DNA of 64,000 bases, taken from assembly GCF_004210375.1 (NCBI RefSeq), contig NC_134825.1, positions 70,423,558 to 70,487,557 of the forward strand. The letters run 5' to 3'. The translations under genes were made by a program, and so were the position numbers. Under the pieces are notes generated by a model. It saw nothing but the letters and a program-made list of their open reading frames with translations, made no database searches and was not told the DNA's origin. The DNA is from Tachypleus tridentatus (Eukaryota > Arthropoda > Merostomata > Xiphosura > Limulidae). This document shows positions 10,943 through 22,155 of this stretch, in pieces (within the stretch, counting starts at the first letter, position 1; every line of letters begins with the position of its first letter).

Positions 10943-13900
10943 CAGTGGCGGCGCCAAAATATTTTTGTTGGGAAAGGGGGAGCTGAGGGGGGTTGAGGTA
11001 AACTGCGGAGGGGCTTTCCAAGATCAATATGAATTATAGATGGTAAATTATAATAATGTAAATACCAAGGTACATTTCAGAAAGGTGTGCTATTTTGAAC
11101 TGCGTTTTCAATGCAGTTTTCATTGAAAACTCATACTCTGATTAATAATTCATTATTACAAATTAGAAATAATTTGTTTATGAAAATATGCGTATATGTA
11201 AAAGAGGAAGCTCACCTAAATTCCACCCAAGGTAATACATAATAATAAAGAAAATCAAGATTAGCTTAGATTGAACATTTAGTATACCATTAAGAGTAAA
11301 GCTACAAATCAAAAGAAATATAACATAAAGACATAGTTTACATAACAGAAACAAATTATCCCATGTGAAGTTAATACACTCTGAGGAAAAGTAAGGTCAC
11401 TATCAGGCTTACTATCTTTCATCATGTTGTGTTTATAGTCAATATTACTTCAAAACAATGCGCCTGTTCTGGTGATTGGCAGCAAATGTGTCTAAAACAG
11501 TATCAATATCGAGTTGTTTTACCCTTCTGGAGTTTACTGATATGACAGCAAGGTTGCTGGTGCGGTTGTTACCACTGCTGTTGCGCAAGTATGTCTTGAG
11601 AAGCTTCAGACATGAGAACTTCTCTCACAGGCAGCTGAAGTGACAGGCAGGATCACAGCGATGTATACAAGTTTGTGGAGATCCATGAAGGCATCCTTGT
11701 ATGGCTCCAGCATGGTTGCAAGCTCCAATGGTGTGGATACTTCCTGCCCTTTGTCTTTCTTCCTGGCAATTAGCCGGTTCAACTGGTGGACCTCCACTGC
11801 GAGGTCATCCTCTGCCACACGATAGTTTGCTGCCATTCCTAAGAGTGCTTGCTTGTCCAGAAATGTGCAGTGTTTGGGGTTCAATGCAGTTGCATCCATC
11901 AGAACACTGCAGGCATCAGAGGATAATCTTCTATTCAGCTCGTTTAGCATCCTGTCTATGATGGCATAGAAGGTGTGTCTCCTGGCATCTGGTGTTGGTT
12001 CATCTCTTTGACCAGTACTAGATGTGATTATGAATTCCTTCAGGTGTCTGAGAGCAGATCGCTGTCCACCTTGACGCACCATCTCAGTGCGTATTCCCAC
12101 TTTCTTACATATATCCTCAGCAGACTCTTCCAAGTCTTTCCATGCTGCTTCAGTTCTCATTTCTGAGAGACCAGAGATGACAGATAGTACTAGGTCCTCT
12201 GCAGAGGCCAGCTGCAGATCAGGTGACTGGAGGTGGTCTGATAGCTGTTTTGTCATCAGCAGTAGTTTTTCTATGGCCACTAGACTGGTTATGAACTGCT
12301 GATCTAGGAGGATGCACAAGCCCTTTGATTCAGTGGCTCTGTGAACATTGTCTCCCTCTACAAGACGCTTAGGGTTGTCACAATGGCAGGGAGGGTTCTT
12401 TTCACAACCAGACAAGCAGCATGTTGGTAGGCCCATCTTGTGTCTGACAGTCGCTTCAACTCTATGTGCTGGTTTACGGGTTCAAGCTCCTTCTGTACCT
12501 TCAGAAATTCTTCATGCACAACCGATGTAGAAAAGAATTTGTACAGCTTCTGAATTGTCACAAAAAAACTCTGCTGCACACAATCAACTAGCACAAGGTT
12601 GAGCCTGTGTGCATAGCAGTGGACATACACAGCCTGAGACACCTCTCTCCTGAACCTCTCCTGTATGCCACTGACGTGCCCTGACATGACTGTAGCTCCA
12701 AATTAGCACTGGCCAATGCAGGCATTATGGTCAATACCACATTTAGCCAGAGTCTCCATGATTTTTTTGAGCAGTGAATCTGCATCCAAACCCTCAACAG
12801 CTGTTAAGACCAGGAACTCCTCGTGAAGGCTCTGTTGGTGGGGGTACTTTACCACAATGGACAGCTGTTCTTGTTTGCTCACATCCTTTGTTTCATCCAC
12901 CATTAGAGCAAAATGCTCAGCTTCCATGACCTCTTTGCTGATATCCTTCCTGATCATTCCACCTATGATGTCAAGCAGTTCGTTTTGAATATCATGGTGC
13001 GTGTACTTGGCATTGCCAGGACCACTCAGCTTCTTCTTCACGATTTCATCATATCTGGAAATCATGTCAAGAAGTTCCAGGAAATTACCCCTGTTATGTG
13101 ACCTCTCTGAGCTTCATTCTGGCAGGCTGTGTAGAGTAGTGCATCTGTCACAGCTTGTATGTAATATCGGTTTTCCTCCACAGTTTTAGCATGGCTTGCA
13201 TCGAGAGCATGTTGGATCCCTGCACCCTTTGTTTTCTGCAATTTAAACTCTGCCCAAGCTTGCATGGCAAACTTGTGTCCTGCAGAGTTATCATGGGATT
13301 TCAGTGATGTGGCCGCCTTCTTCCAGTTCCGGAAGCCTTTATGGGTGAAGGACTTCTCAGTTTTACTGAAGTGTGTGTGACTGAAAGACGACATGCGAAG
13401 CAGAATGCAGCATCTTGGGTCACAGAGTACTCTAACCACGAGCGCTGATCACGCCAATTCTTGTTAAATGACCTTGACTGGCTGCTGTATTCTGTGGCCG
13501 GGTATCTCTTCAAGTCTTTGACAGACAGGTAGGACCACCATCTGGAAGCTGGCTCAAGTCCTTGGGTCCTGGGAATAGTTTTTCACCCTGGGTGTGAGTG
13601 GTGCCCTCTTGCGGCTAGGGTCCCGCACTAGTCGTGTCCACATTCTCACCATCACGATCACCACTATCCGCCTCACTTGCACCACATGTGTTTGTAGGAC
13701 CATCTACTCACTGCCTCTTCTTGGGAAGCAGATAGTGTTGCATAATCAACCCTATGTGTAGTATGACCGGTTTATGTTTTGGTGGGTGATATCTGACTAT
13801 TGTCTTGTGCGTTGGTGTCCTTGTTTTTAAAGGAGTCGCTTATTTTCATTTTCTTTTATTAATCCAAACTGAGTGTGTGTTCCAGTGTGAGGTCGAGTGC

Positions 13901-15279
13901 CAGAGAGAGCGAGAGCCGCGTAAACAAATATAAGTCCTTTTTATACAGAGCGCACGAACGTCAAAGTGACCCCCGAGCCGGCTGACTGCTAGTACCACTT
14001 CTTACTTCCAAGTTGTGTTAGTTTATACGAAACCAAGGGGAATTTCTCTCCTTATATTGGCATTTGGGCTTACAAAGGATATTCATTTTAAACATCGAAA
14101 TCTAAGAAAAAAGATATAACATACATACTATTGGGTCATTTAATGAATAAGGAACAACTAACAACTAAACATAGTTCAACATTACGAACAACTGCTCTGC
14201 AGCATTGAAATCACTAAATTATATTAATAGCACATCAAAATCCAGAACATATCCGTGAAATACTCTTAGAGAAAGTGTTTATCTTTAACCATATAGCACA
14301 AGTACTTAATTAGAGGGTAGTAATAATGAAATAACAGGGCTAATTAGGGAACACAAACAAAGCTTTGATAGGGCATGTTGTAAAACTGTGGGCAGCTAAT
14401 GGGAGTGAGCGAGGGGTGTGGGGTGCGGCTGGCATCTGGATCTAGATAGGGCTGAGTCGATCGTTAGCCGTACGCAGAGCGTACACCATAATCAGCAGCT
14501 CGGTGATGATACGATTAAGGCGTTTGAGGCGGGAACTGCGCGCTCGAACAAAGCAAACCCTCGGCCTGGATATTAAATGGTCATAGTAGCACCAAAACAA
14601 AATGTCTAAATTGCAGTTGACCTTTACAGAAAGGCTGGTTTTTTCATAAGTTCACATTATTCATACAGGCCAAACTGTGATTGTGATATTGTTCTATTAT
14701 CATAAGTGTGACAAGCACCTGTTACAATAATGTAACTACTACATTACATTAAATTAGGCGCTTCTAAATAGCCCAATAACAATTTCAAAATTCATTCTAA
14801 AGTTTTTTAGAAATATTCTTTGGTTAGTTAGCATGTAAGGTTATTATTTAATCATAAGTATAACATTAATTGGATTGTAAGTCACAATTTTAAGTGTATG
14901 CCACAATCATCAGTACAATTTTGGATGGCTGATACACAATGCAAAATGATCTCACAGAGGACACAACACCGGCTATCCCTGATGATCTGTTGTAACTTGA
15001 AATCAACGTGGTTGTCTAATTTTCATCAAAGCTCAAGAGAGAATGGCATTACACAGGGAGCGGCAATACAGCGCATGAGTTTCAGTGCATTCAGTACGTT
15101 GCTATGGGACGCATGACACATCCTTCCGTCTTAATGAAGACGTTGAGTTCTACAGATCTATGTCTCTTTTATGTTAATTGTTAAGCAACAGCGACAATTG
15201 TGTTTTCCATATTTTATGAATATATGTCGTTAACAATATTAGGGGGTGAAGGGGGCTTGACTCATTTTGGGGGGCTCTG
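10943..15279 (-). mobile_element. hAT-superfamily DNA transposon, apparently full length, 4337 bp
   Basis: Perfect 8-bp direct repeats GTTGACCG lie immediately outside both ends (10935-10942 and 15280-15287), the size expected for hAT target duplications. The left end starts CAGTGGCGGCGCCAAAAT; the right end in reverse complement starts CAGAGCCCCCCAAAATGA, an imperfect terminal inverted repeat with the usual CAG start. The element carries a minus-strand transposase (about 11460-13855). Its 5' part (13860-15240) contains a G+C-rich patch at 14395-14580 that may have held the promoter. Only the ends and flanks support completeness; internal decay means it cannot move by itself. Confidence 0.85.
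11460..13855 (-). pseudogene. hAT transposase, ZMYM/DUF4371-type, frameshifted
   Basis: Reading the minus strand from an ATG near 13853, the frames give in order: an N-terminal tail; a TTF-type zinc-finger region (RYPATEYSSQSRSF, RSWLEYSVTQDAAFCFACR, then FSHTHFSKTEKSFTHKGFRNW); a DUF4371-like block (MVDETKDVSKQEQL, VYVHCYAHRLNLVLVDCV) carrying hAT RNase-H-type acidic residues; a long helical insertion; and the hAT C-terminal dimerisation end (VTSAACERS, then FSCLKLLKTYLRN after a frame change). Stops or frame changes occur near 13780, 13395, 13080, 12690, 12370 and 11610, so it is a pseudogene. This transposase type is related to the domesticated ZMYM1-like genes of animals. I see nothing suggesting domestication: the copy sits inside its own terminal repeats and is broken. 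Confidence 0.9.
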
Positions 15280-15287
15280 GTTGACCG

Positions 15288-17076
15288 GATATCTCCAGGT
15301 CGTAAATATATGCTGATTCTTTCACGCGGGTAAAAGCTACAAACTGCATGGAACCCTTATCCTTGAGTCTTTAGTTAGCATGTACGCGTTTCTATATATC
15401 AGAAAAAAAAACTGCACGCACACAAAACATGTCTTTATTGTTCAATTTACCCTATGCAACAAACAATAATTAAAACTTTCACTAGTTTGAAACGAAATAT
15501 GTTATACATGTTACTTTATCTCAGACAAGTTTTAAAAAGGTTGACTTTTCTAGCATAAAACTAGTAGAAAATCATAAGGTGCATGTTTGAAAGGTATTTC
15601 TAAAATATGACAAATTAGTGTGACCAGACTTCCTTTGTTTTTGTACTGTTGTCATAATATCAGTTTTTATGGAATGCTTAAATGTCCAGTTTTCATTTTA
15701 ATTGTTTTATGCTTACATTCAATACTTTGGGCCTACGACGACCTTAAACCAACAGATATTTGTCTGAGTGAGAAATCATGACACAGCATGACCTTTGTTG
15801 CTGCTTCAAAAGTTGGTTATAAGGTAGGCTACAGCAGACAGCAAGATGTCACTTCACTGTTGTATTCATCGCTAAACTTATGATTTTACATTCATCAAAA
15901 CGAAAACAGATAGTTGAATGCAAATGGCGGATACTTTTTACAGACGATATTTCATTTTAAACTCATGAAGTATGTATATAAAGTAATAGAAGTGAGCCAT
16001 GAATGACAGTTATTTATTAAACAACAAACTCTTTGTCAACAAGATGTTGCTCAAAAAATTCAATGGAAAGAGAAATCTAGCAGCAATAATGTAGGTTAAA
16101 AAAATATCATTTTTACTTGACGACAATAATTATATACATAACTGGTTGTTTGTGTTTTTTCCCGAAAGAGAAAAGAGGGATTCTTGTTTTACAATCTGAT
16201 AATCTGAGTGTGTTTTATGATTTGTAAATCTGGTCAAGATTAGTTGAACTTGGTCCTTACTCTCTCTATATAAATATATCGTTCATAATATTTAAAGCTC
16301 GCATTTAGCCTAAACTTTCACGGAAAAATATAAAGCATAGAACTTTAAATAGACTGATCATCTGTTTATTCAGGTGAAGTCAGATAAATGTTTCAAAATG
16401 TAAGTACAAGCATACGTGGTTGGAAGTTGTACATAAACAAGTTGCAATCCTTAATTAAACAGTCTTAGAGCCACTTGTTATTATGGTCTCAATTAACTCA
16501 CCCATAGGCTCATTTTTACCTGAGAATACACATTCATGGAATGTCTCTTATAATAGTATAAATAAAAATACTTGTGGCGTGACATAGAGATTAGCTGCTA
16601 TTCAAAAGGTTCAAGGTTCGAGATACGATATACTGCTAAATGCACTCTGTAGATTCATCTCTTAGAGCGTTATAATTATTACAGTAAATACTGCTATTTC
16701 GATAACAGTAACATCCTTAGGTAGCTGGTATTGCTGGTTATTGACTATTTGCTATCCCTTTGTTTAATAGTTCTAAATAGGAACGACTGTAGCTGGATTT
16801 TCTGGCCTGGCCAGCTCACCTACATGTGACATGAGGTGCCGTTCGGATTGAAAATAACAAAGTTGTTTACGCACATGCTTCTAGAAGCACATACAGTCAA
16901 GAATTAAGAGGGTCTTCCTACATAAACTTTGCCACAAGCCCCGAAGTCCATAATCCAGCCCCGTTTATTCAAGCTGCATCCTAATAACAAACATATTCAA
17001 GTCTGGAAATTGAATTCTTAATTACAATAATTCAACACTGGCCCAACACTAACACAGTAATATTTGGACTTTATTG
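15288..17076. other. No recognisable feature
   Basis: AT-rich DNA between the hAT element and a SINE cluster. No coding-like frame, exon or repeat was recognised. Confidence 0.45.
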
Positions 17077-17310
17077 AGCTACTTGGTTTGGTTTTAATTT
17101 CGCGCAAAGCTATACGAGGGTTAACTGCGCTAGTCGTCCCTAATTTAGTAACAAGAGGATATATAGAAAAAAAGGCAGTTAGTAATCACCACCCACCGAC
17201 AGCTCTTGGGCTATTCCTTTACCAACGAATAATGGGATTGAATTATAACGTCCCTATAGATGAAAGGACGAGCAGGTGTAGTAGAACGTGAATTCAAACC
17301 TGTGACCAGG
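17077..17310 (-). repeat. SINE family A, degenerate copy
   Basis: Starts with the tail module (TTTCGCGCAAAGCTATACGAG), continues with AATCACCACCCACCGACAGCT and ATGGGATTGA, and ends in a worn head. Antisense to the chance ORF 17064-17291. Confidence 0.8.
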
Positions 17311-17319
17311 TGATTGCTC

Positions 17320-17395
17320 AGCGGCAAGTCTGGAGATTTATAATGCTAAAAAGGACGGATTTCGATACCCATGGTGGGCACAGCATAAATAGTAA
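17320..17395 (+). repeat. SINE family B, 3'-truncated copy
   Basis: Head GCTCAGCGGCAAGTCTGGAG followed by the B-box segment (GGATTTCGATACCCATGGTG) and GGGCACAGCATAAATAG on the plus strand. It abuts a family A copy in the opposite orientation. Confidence 0.75.
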
Positions 17396-18138
17396 CAAAA
17401 ACAAACGGATGAATAAGTGTAACTAAGGTAAAGTAACATTTCTAAATTTGCGAAATATTATGCACAGTAGTACAACCAACTTACTGTGAACATTAAATGT
17501 AACTAAACTCGCATTTACTTGGACAAAGTTCTCGTAATATTACATAAGCTACGCAAATAAATCCCCGTGTATAAGTTAAGTCCAATCTATAGATCTGCTA
17601 CGTGATATCTTCTCCCATATTGACCCGGTTTTGAGTGTGATTCTTAATTGTATCCAAGGTTCAACGATAACTCTTCTTATAATGCAAGTCCAGACTTGTC
17701 ACTACATATGTTGTGTTAGATACAGATAACCAGAATCATATGTTTTTTTTTATAACAATAGATTAGATTTATTGAAACATCTGAATATTTGGTTCAATAT
17801 TTCTAAACGTCTGTTGAATGTTAAATAGACAAATATTATATATTATTTACTTCATGAATAGTGAGTTTGTTTACGGGGGTCATAATCCATGGTCTTTGCT
17901 GCGTCACCTATAAAATATATAGTGTATTATGAGTAACTTTAACATTAGAAACACACGTTCTAATATACTGTGATAAATACTAGTGTTGAAGAAATATTAT
18001 GCTGAAGTTATACAAAAATGTTCAGAAGTGAGTAGTTTTTTCGAGATTTGCAACTGTAAATAAGTCTGACTTATTTTCTCACATCCATGAATGAGTCAAT
18101 ACTTTAATGTTACTCTCATACTGAACACAACTTGTTCG
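17396..18138. other. No recognisable feature
   Basis: AT-rich, nothing seen. Confidence 0.45.
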
Positions 18139-18268
18139 TTGTTGTTGCTGTTTTTGAATTAAGCACAAAGCTACAAAATGGGCTATCTGTGCTCTACCCA
18201 CCACAGGTATCGAAACCCGGTTTTTAGCGGTGTAAGTCCGCAGACATACCGCTGAGCCCCTGGGGGGC
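18139..18268 (-). repeat. SINE family B, well-preserved copy
   Basis: Reads on the minus strand as a tRNA-like head with CTCAGCGGTATGTCTGCGGA, then a B-box palindrome (GGGTTTCGATACCTGTGGTG), then the tail module ending CTTAATTCAAAAACAGC. Best reference copy of this family in the window. Confidence 0.85.
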
Positions 18269-18372
18269 AACGTGTTAGTTAATATGTTTATGTGTCTGTC
18301 GCTCAATTTCAGAATTTTCCACAATTATACCTGACTGACATTTTACTACTTGTTTACTTCAAACGGCACCCA

Positions 18373-18651
18373 GGTCCGGCATGGCCAGGTGGGTTAAGGC
18401 GTTAGACTCGTAATCTGAGGGTCGCGGGTTCGAGACCTCGTCCCACCAAACATGCTCGCCTTTTCAGCCATGGGGGCGTCATAATGTGACGGTCAATCCC
18501 ATTATTCGTTGGTAATAGAGTAGCCCAAGAGTTGGCGGTGGGTGGTGATGACTAGCTGTCTTCCCTCTAGTCTTACACTGCGAAATTAGGGACGGCTAGC
18601 GCAGATAGCCCTTGAGTAGCTTTACGCGAAATTCAAAACAAACAATCAAAC
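18373..18651 (+). repeat. SINE family A, near full-length copy
   Basis: The tRNA-derived head shows an A box (TGGCCAGGTGGGTTAAGG) and a B box (GGGTTCGAGACC), the layout of an internal pol III promoter. A body of about 170 bp follows, then the tail module (GCGCAGATAGCCC, then GCGAAATTCAAAACAAAC). Total length about 280 bp. It is the reference copy for this family here. I recall the same sequence as very abundant in horseshoe crab genomes. Its tail abuts the truncated 5' end of the retrotransposon at about 18665. Confidence 0.92.
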
Positions 18652-19836
18652 GGTGCATGAACTTCTTGAAACAATAAAAAACACAAAAACAAATCTTCGG
18701 GCGAAGATGAAATACAAGTCATCTTTCCAAAAAAAAGGCACTTTTTAACTTATCTCTATACATACCAATTTCTTGGAAGCATGCTAATATATTAATGTTC
18801 CATAAGGAAGGAAAGCCAGCAAATAAACATAATAGCTACCGACCAATCAGCCTGACCAGCTGGGTAGGTAAAATTCTCGAAAGAATAATCAGTAATAGAC
18901 TTTTCACATTCTTGGAGATAACATCAAAATTACCAGAAGAACAAAATGGATTCAGGAAATTTAGACAAACAACAGATTATTTAATTAGATTAACCGAAAC
19001 TATAATAAATAGCTTCAATAAAAAATAATGTACTGTCGCTTGCTTTCCTGATGTCGAGAAAGCATTCGACACTGTGTGGCACAATGGTCTAAGGTTCCGA
19101 ATGAATGAAACTGGACTACCGCGTGGAATTATTCACTGGTTATCAAACTTTTTGGAAAATAGAAAAAGCAGAGGGAACCTTTTCTGAGTACTTCACTCCA
19201 GAAACAGGTGTCCCTCAGGGAGGGGTGGTTAGCCCTATACTCTTCATCATGTATGTAAACAATATACCACTGAAGGATCCTAATCACGAATTCTTCTCAC
19301 AGCTCGCTGATGATGTGGCAGTCTGGAAAAGTACTCCAACATCAGCAATAGCAGGCACAAACTTACAACCACAATTACATAGAATACGTGAATACTGCCA
19401 AAAATGTAGAATAAAAATAAATACAGCAAAAACACAACTAATCGTACTTACCAAACTGACAAAGCACAAAAAAGTACAACTGGAAATATATATGAATGGA
19501 ACACTATTTCAAACTGCCACATCGTCAAAATTTCTTGGTCTAACCTATGACTCAAAATTAACATGGATTAATTATTTAAATGAAATTAAAACTAAAGTCT
19601 GGCGAAGAACAAACTATCTTAAGAATCTAACTGGCAAGTACAGTGAAGCATCAACAGACAATATACTAAAAATGTACAAAACATACATTAGACCAGTAAT
19701 CGACTATGCAGCTCCAGCTTGGATTACTGTAAGTGACAAAATAATCAAAACCAAGCTACAAACAATCCAAAACACACTCCTTACAACCGCATATAGAGTT
19801 TCTAGAGCAACATCATCTTAATTTCTACATAAATAT

Positions 19837-21895
19837 CACTGCACAAAAATTTTTGAAAAGTTTTTGCTGATTGTGACAGGTACCTGATGGGTATGCACAA
19901 ATATAGTTTTGGTTTTACTTCATCACGTAAGAACTCTGAGAAATAGACAGTTAACTGTTTACCGGCAATAACGTATTTAATTGCATTTGTGTTTCTAATA
20001 CGCTATTACTGCATCACGTTGCAGTGTCCAACAGTAGTCAGCAAGCATTGACGGAATCCAGTTGCCCTGATATCGTTTTTCCATCGTAGCAATGTCCTGG
20101 TGAAACCTTTCATCGTGTTCGTTACTGACAACACCGAGATTTGCCGGGAAGAAGTCCAAGTGTGAGTGGAGGAAATGAATCTTGAGTGACATGATGCATT
20201 TCATTGTTTTATATGCTTTGAGAAGTTTGTCTACCACCTTAATGTAATGTGGGGCTCTGTAATTGCCAAGAAAATTGTCAACAACGTCTTTGAAGGATTT
20301 CCAGGCAATCTTTTCCTGCCCAACTAACAGATCTTCGAACCGTTTGTCACTCATAACATGTCTGATCTGAGGGCCAACAAAAATGTCCTCTTTGATCTTG
20401 GCCTCAGTTATTCTTGGGAACATCTGTCTTAAATAAAAAAAAACCTTTGCCTTCTTTGTTCATTGCTTACGCGAAATTCTTCATAAGTCCCAATTTTATG
20501 TAAAGAGGAGGCAAAAAAATCTTTGTCAGGTCGACAAGCAGTTTATGCGCCGCATTTTTCTGTCCTGGAACTAACTTTTTACGGAGTGGCCAGCTCTGTC
20601 TAGAATAATGTGACTCTTTGGCACAATAAAACAGATAAAACAACAGTACTTTGTATAGTGAGCTGCAGTCCCAGTGACAGAGCAACGACTTTCAGATCTC
20701 CACAGATACCCCAGTTGTACTTGCTGTACTGGATGTGCTTCAGCAACATTTCCATGTTCTCGTAGGTTTCTTTCATGTGTGCTGCATAGGCAACAGGTAT
20801 TGAAGGGTGAACGTTGTCATTGAACAGCTTTGAGGCTTAAAATTGATGAAACAATAAAGAGATGCCACTCTTGCGGGTCATGGTCACAACCCAAAGCAAA
20901 GAACAATCCTTTGATGTCAACACAGAAACAGAGACTGTCAACTTGTGAAAATAATTTGGTTATACCATCTTGGCGGCTTCGAAAAACAGAAATTTTCGTA
21001 CCTGATGACAGCAAACACCATTCCTGCAGTCTCGAACCCAGCAATTCGGCTTTTGCTTTTGACAGACCCAAATCTCTGACCAGATCGTTTAATTCTGACT
21101 GTGTTATGAGATGTGGGTCACCTGAGGATCACGGTTTAAAATCCGAATCAATGTCACTGCCAGTTCCCTGCATTGCAGTTTCTTCATCTGGTTCGTCTAA
21201 GGCCCATTCTTCTGATGGTTTCGAAATTGGAAGACTGTCGTCATGTAGGACGGGTCTCATTGCTGAAGGCAGATTAGGGTATTCAAATGACATTTTGTTT
21301 TTGGCAGAGAAACCAGACACATTAGTCAAACGGAAGTAACAGTCCGTCACATGGTCTTTCTGTTCTCGTCATATCATCGGGACAGCAAACAGCATTGTCT
21401 TTCGAGTGCCTCTGAGCCAAGCTCTCAGACAGACAGCACATGTCGTGCAACAAATGTGAGGCGCCCATTCCTGGTCTTGATCACCAATTTTACAGCCGAA
21501 GTATAGATGTTATGCTTTCTTCACAAGAGCAGTCATTGAACGTCTCTGATGAACAAGCATCTGTATATGCAAGCCACTTTTATAACCTGCTGAGACAGTG
21601 TCAAGCTGACTCCGGCCTGTCCAGGCATGCCCGGGCTGCATACTTCTAAAAAACAGCTTCCAACTTGGCCTGATTTCATGCCTGGACAAGCCCAAACTGC
21701 ACAAAACATTGTTCATAGGTCTCTTACAGAAACGAAAATGTTGTGTCACAAATATAAGAAAAACATGACAAAACTGAATATTTCGATAAAACGGTACTGA
21801 TGGGCAAATTTGGATGTGATTTTCGTGACAAGCAGCCAAAAATCTATAAGAAACACCCAACAGTGTTCCAGAAAGAAAAACTTTGTTGTGCTGTG
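19837..21895 (-). mobile_element. DNA transposon with CAC(T/A)G termini nested in a LINE
   Basis: Left end reads CACTGCACAAAAATTTTTGA; the right end in reverse complement reads CACAGCACAACAAAGTTTTT. Nine of the first ten bases match. The flanking trinucleotide TAT is repeated (19834-19836 and 21896-21898), and removing the element plus one TAT restores the host LINE frame, so the boundaries are firm. CAC-type termini with a 3-bp duplication are features of the CMC (CACTA/Mirage/Chapaev) group. That assignment is inference. An inner inverted repeat (TGTCCAGGCATG at 21618-21629 and CATGCCTGGACA at 21677-21688) sits near the right end and could be a transposase-binding region. Confidence 0.85.
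19995..21560 (-). pseudogene. Arthropod 'uncharacterised' protein family, candidate CMC-like transposase, broken
   Basis: The minus-strand frames give, in order: a Cys/His-rich N-terminal module (YFGCKIGDQDQEW, HICCTTCAVCLRAW, DCYFRLTNVSGFSAKNK); SAMRPVLHDDSLPISKPSEE; AKAELLGSRLQEWCLL; LFNDNVHPSIPVAYAAHMK; NWGICGDLKVVAL; ESHYSRQSWPLRKKLVPGQK; MFPRITEAKIKEDIFVGPQI; HDERFHQDIATMEKRYQGNW; and SMLADYCWTLQRD near the end. I recognise this order from many arthropod proteins annotated only as uncharacterised. The Asp in ICGDLK and the Glu in HDERFHQ, with an upstream Asp in LFNDN, could be a DDE triad. Stops or frame changes occur near 21510, 21370, 21130, 20825 and 20690. Its position inside terminal repeats argues it is a transposase rather than a host gene. 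Confidence 0.75.
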
Positions 21896-22155
21896 TATAC
21901 TAACATACCAACCATACCAGATAGACTTCTACATAACACAATAACGTACTTCGATAAAAACTGGATGAAAAACGAATTACTATGCGAACTAGACAGGTAC
22001 CTCATACATGATTAAAATAGTCCTAAACACCTCTCCCCGATCAATGTATATTTTAAACATAAAATAAGTAAAGAAAAATAATACCAATAATAATATAAAT
22101 TAAAAAAAAGAAAGAATATATATATATATACATATAAAAATATAATGTAAAAAAA

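Larger units (their letters stand above)
18690..22015 (+). pseudogene. Reverse transcriptase of a jockey/CR1-type LINE, interrupted
   Basis: Recognisable in order: SYRPISLTSWVGKILERII; a stop at about 19026; motif A in PDVEKAFDTVWH; a frame change near 19110; motif B GVPQGGVVSPILF; motif C QLADDVAVW (first Asp pair kept, Phe to Leu before it); then thumb-like sequence ending RVSRATSS and a stop at 19819-19821. After the insertion the C-terminus continues as TNIPTIPDRLLHNTITYFDK and stops near 22015. Joining 19836 to 21899 keeps the frame (codons AAA TAT | ACT AAC). In an active element this enzyme would copy the element's RNA at the target nick. This copy lacks the endonuclease domain and is dead. 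Confidence 0.88.
18665..22155 (+). mobile_element. Non-LTR retrotransposon, 5'-truncated and split by a DNA transposon
   Basis: The element starts inside the reverse transcriptase ORF at about 18665, runs to 19836, is interrupted by a 2059-bp DNA transposon (19837-21895), resumes at 21896 and ends in an A-rich/(TA)n tail at about 22075-22155. 5' truncation and an A-rich 3' end are typical of target-primed reverse transcription. The reverse transcriptase looks like the jockey/CR1 group, by its GVPQGGVVSPILF and LADD motifs and by its lack of an RNase H region. No flanking duplication was identified. Confidence 0.8.

Noticed and set aside
11640-13189. Several plus-strand ORFs of 60-86 codons
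   Set aside because: Shadows of the minus-strand hAT transposase.
14898-15116. 72-codon plus ORF as a small gene
   Set aside because: Lies within the hAT element boundaries, on the opposite strand from the transposase, with no recognisable motif.
18373-18460. Possible functional tRNA gene
   Set aside because: The A and B boxes belong to a SINE head; the sequence continues into the SINE body and lacks a paired acceptor stem.
20830-21339. 169-codon plus-strand ORF
   Set aside because: It is the antisense shadow of the transposase-like pseudogene on the minus strand, whose motifs are recognisable.
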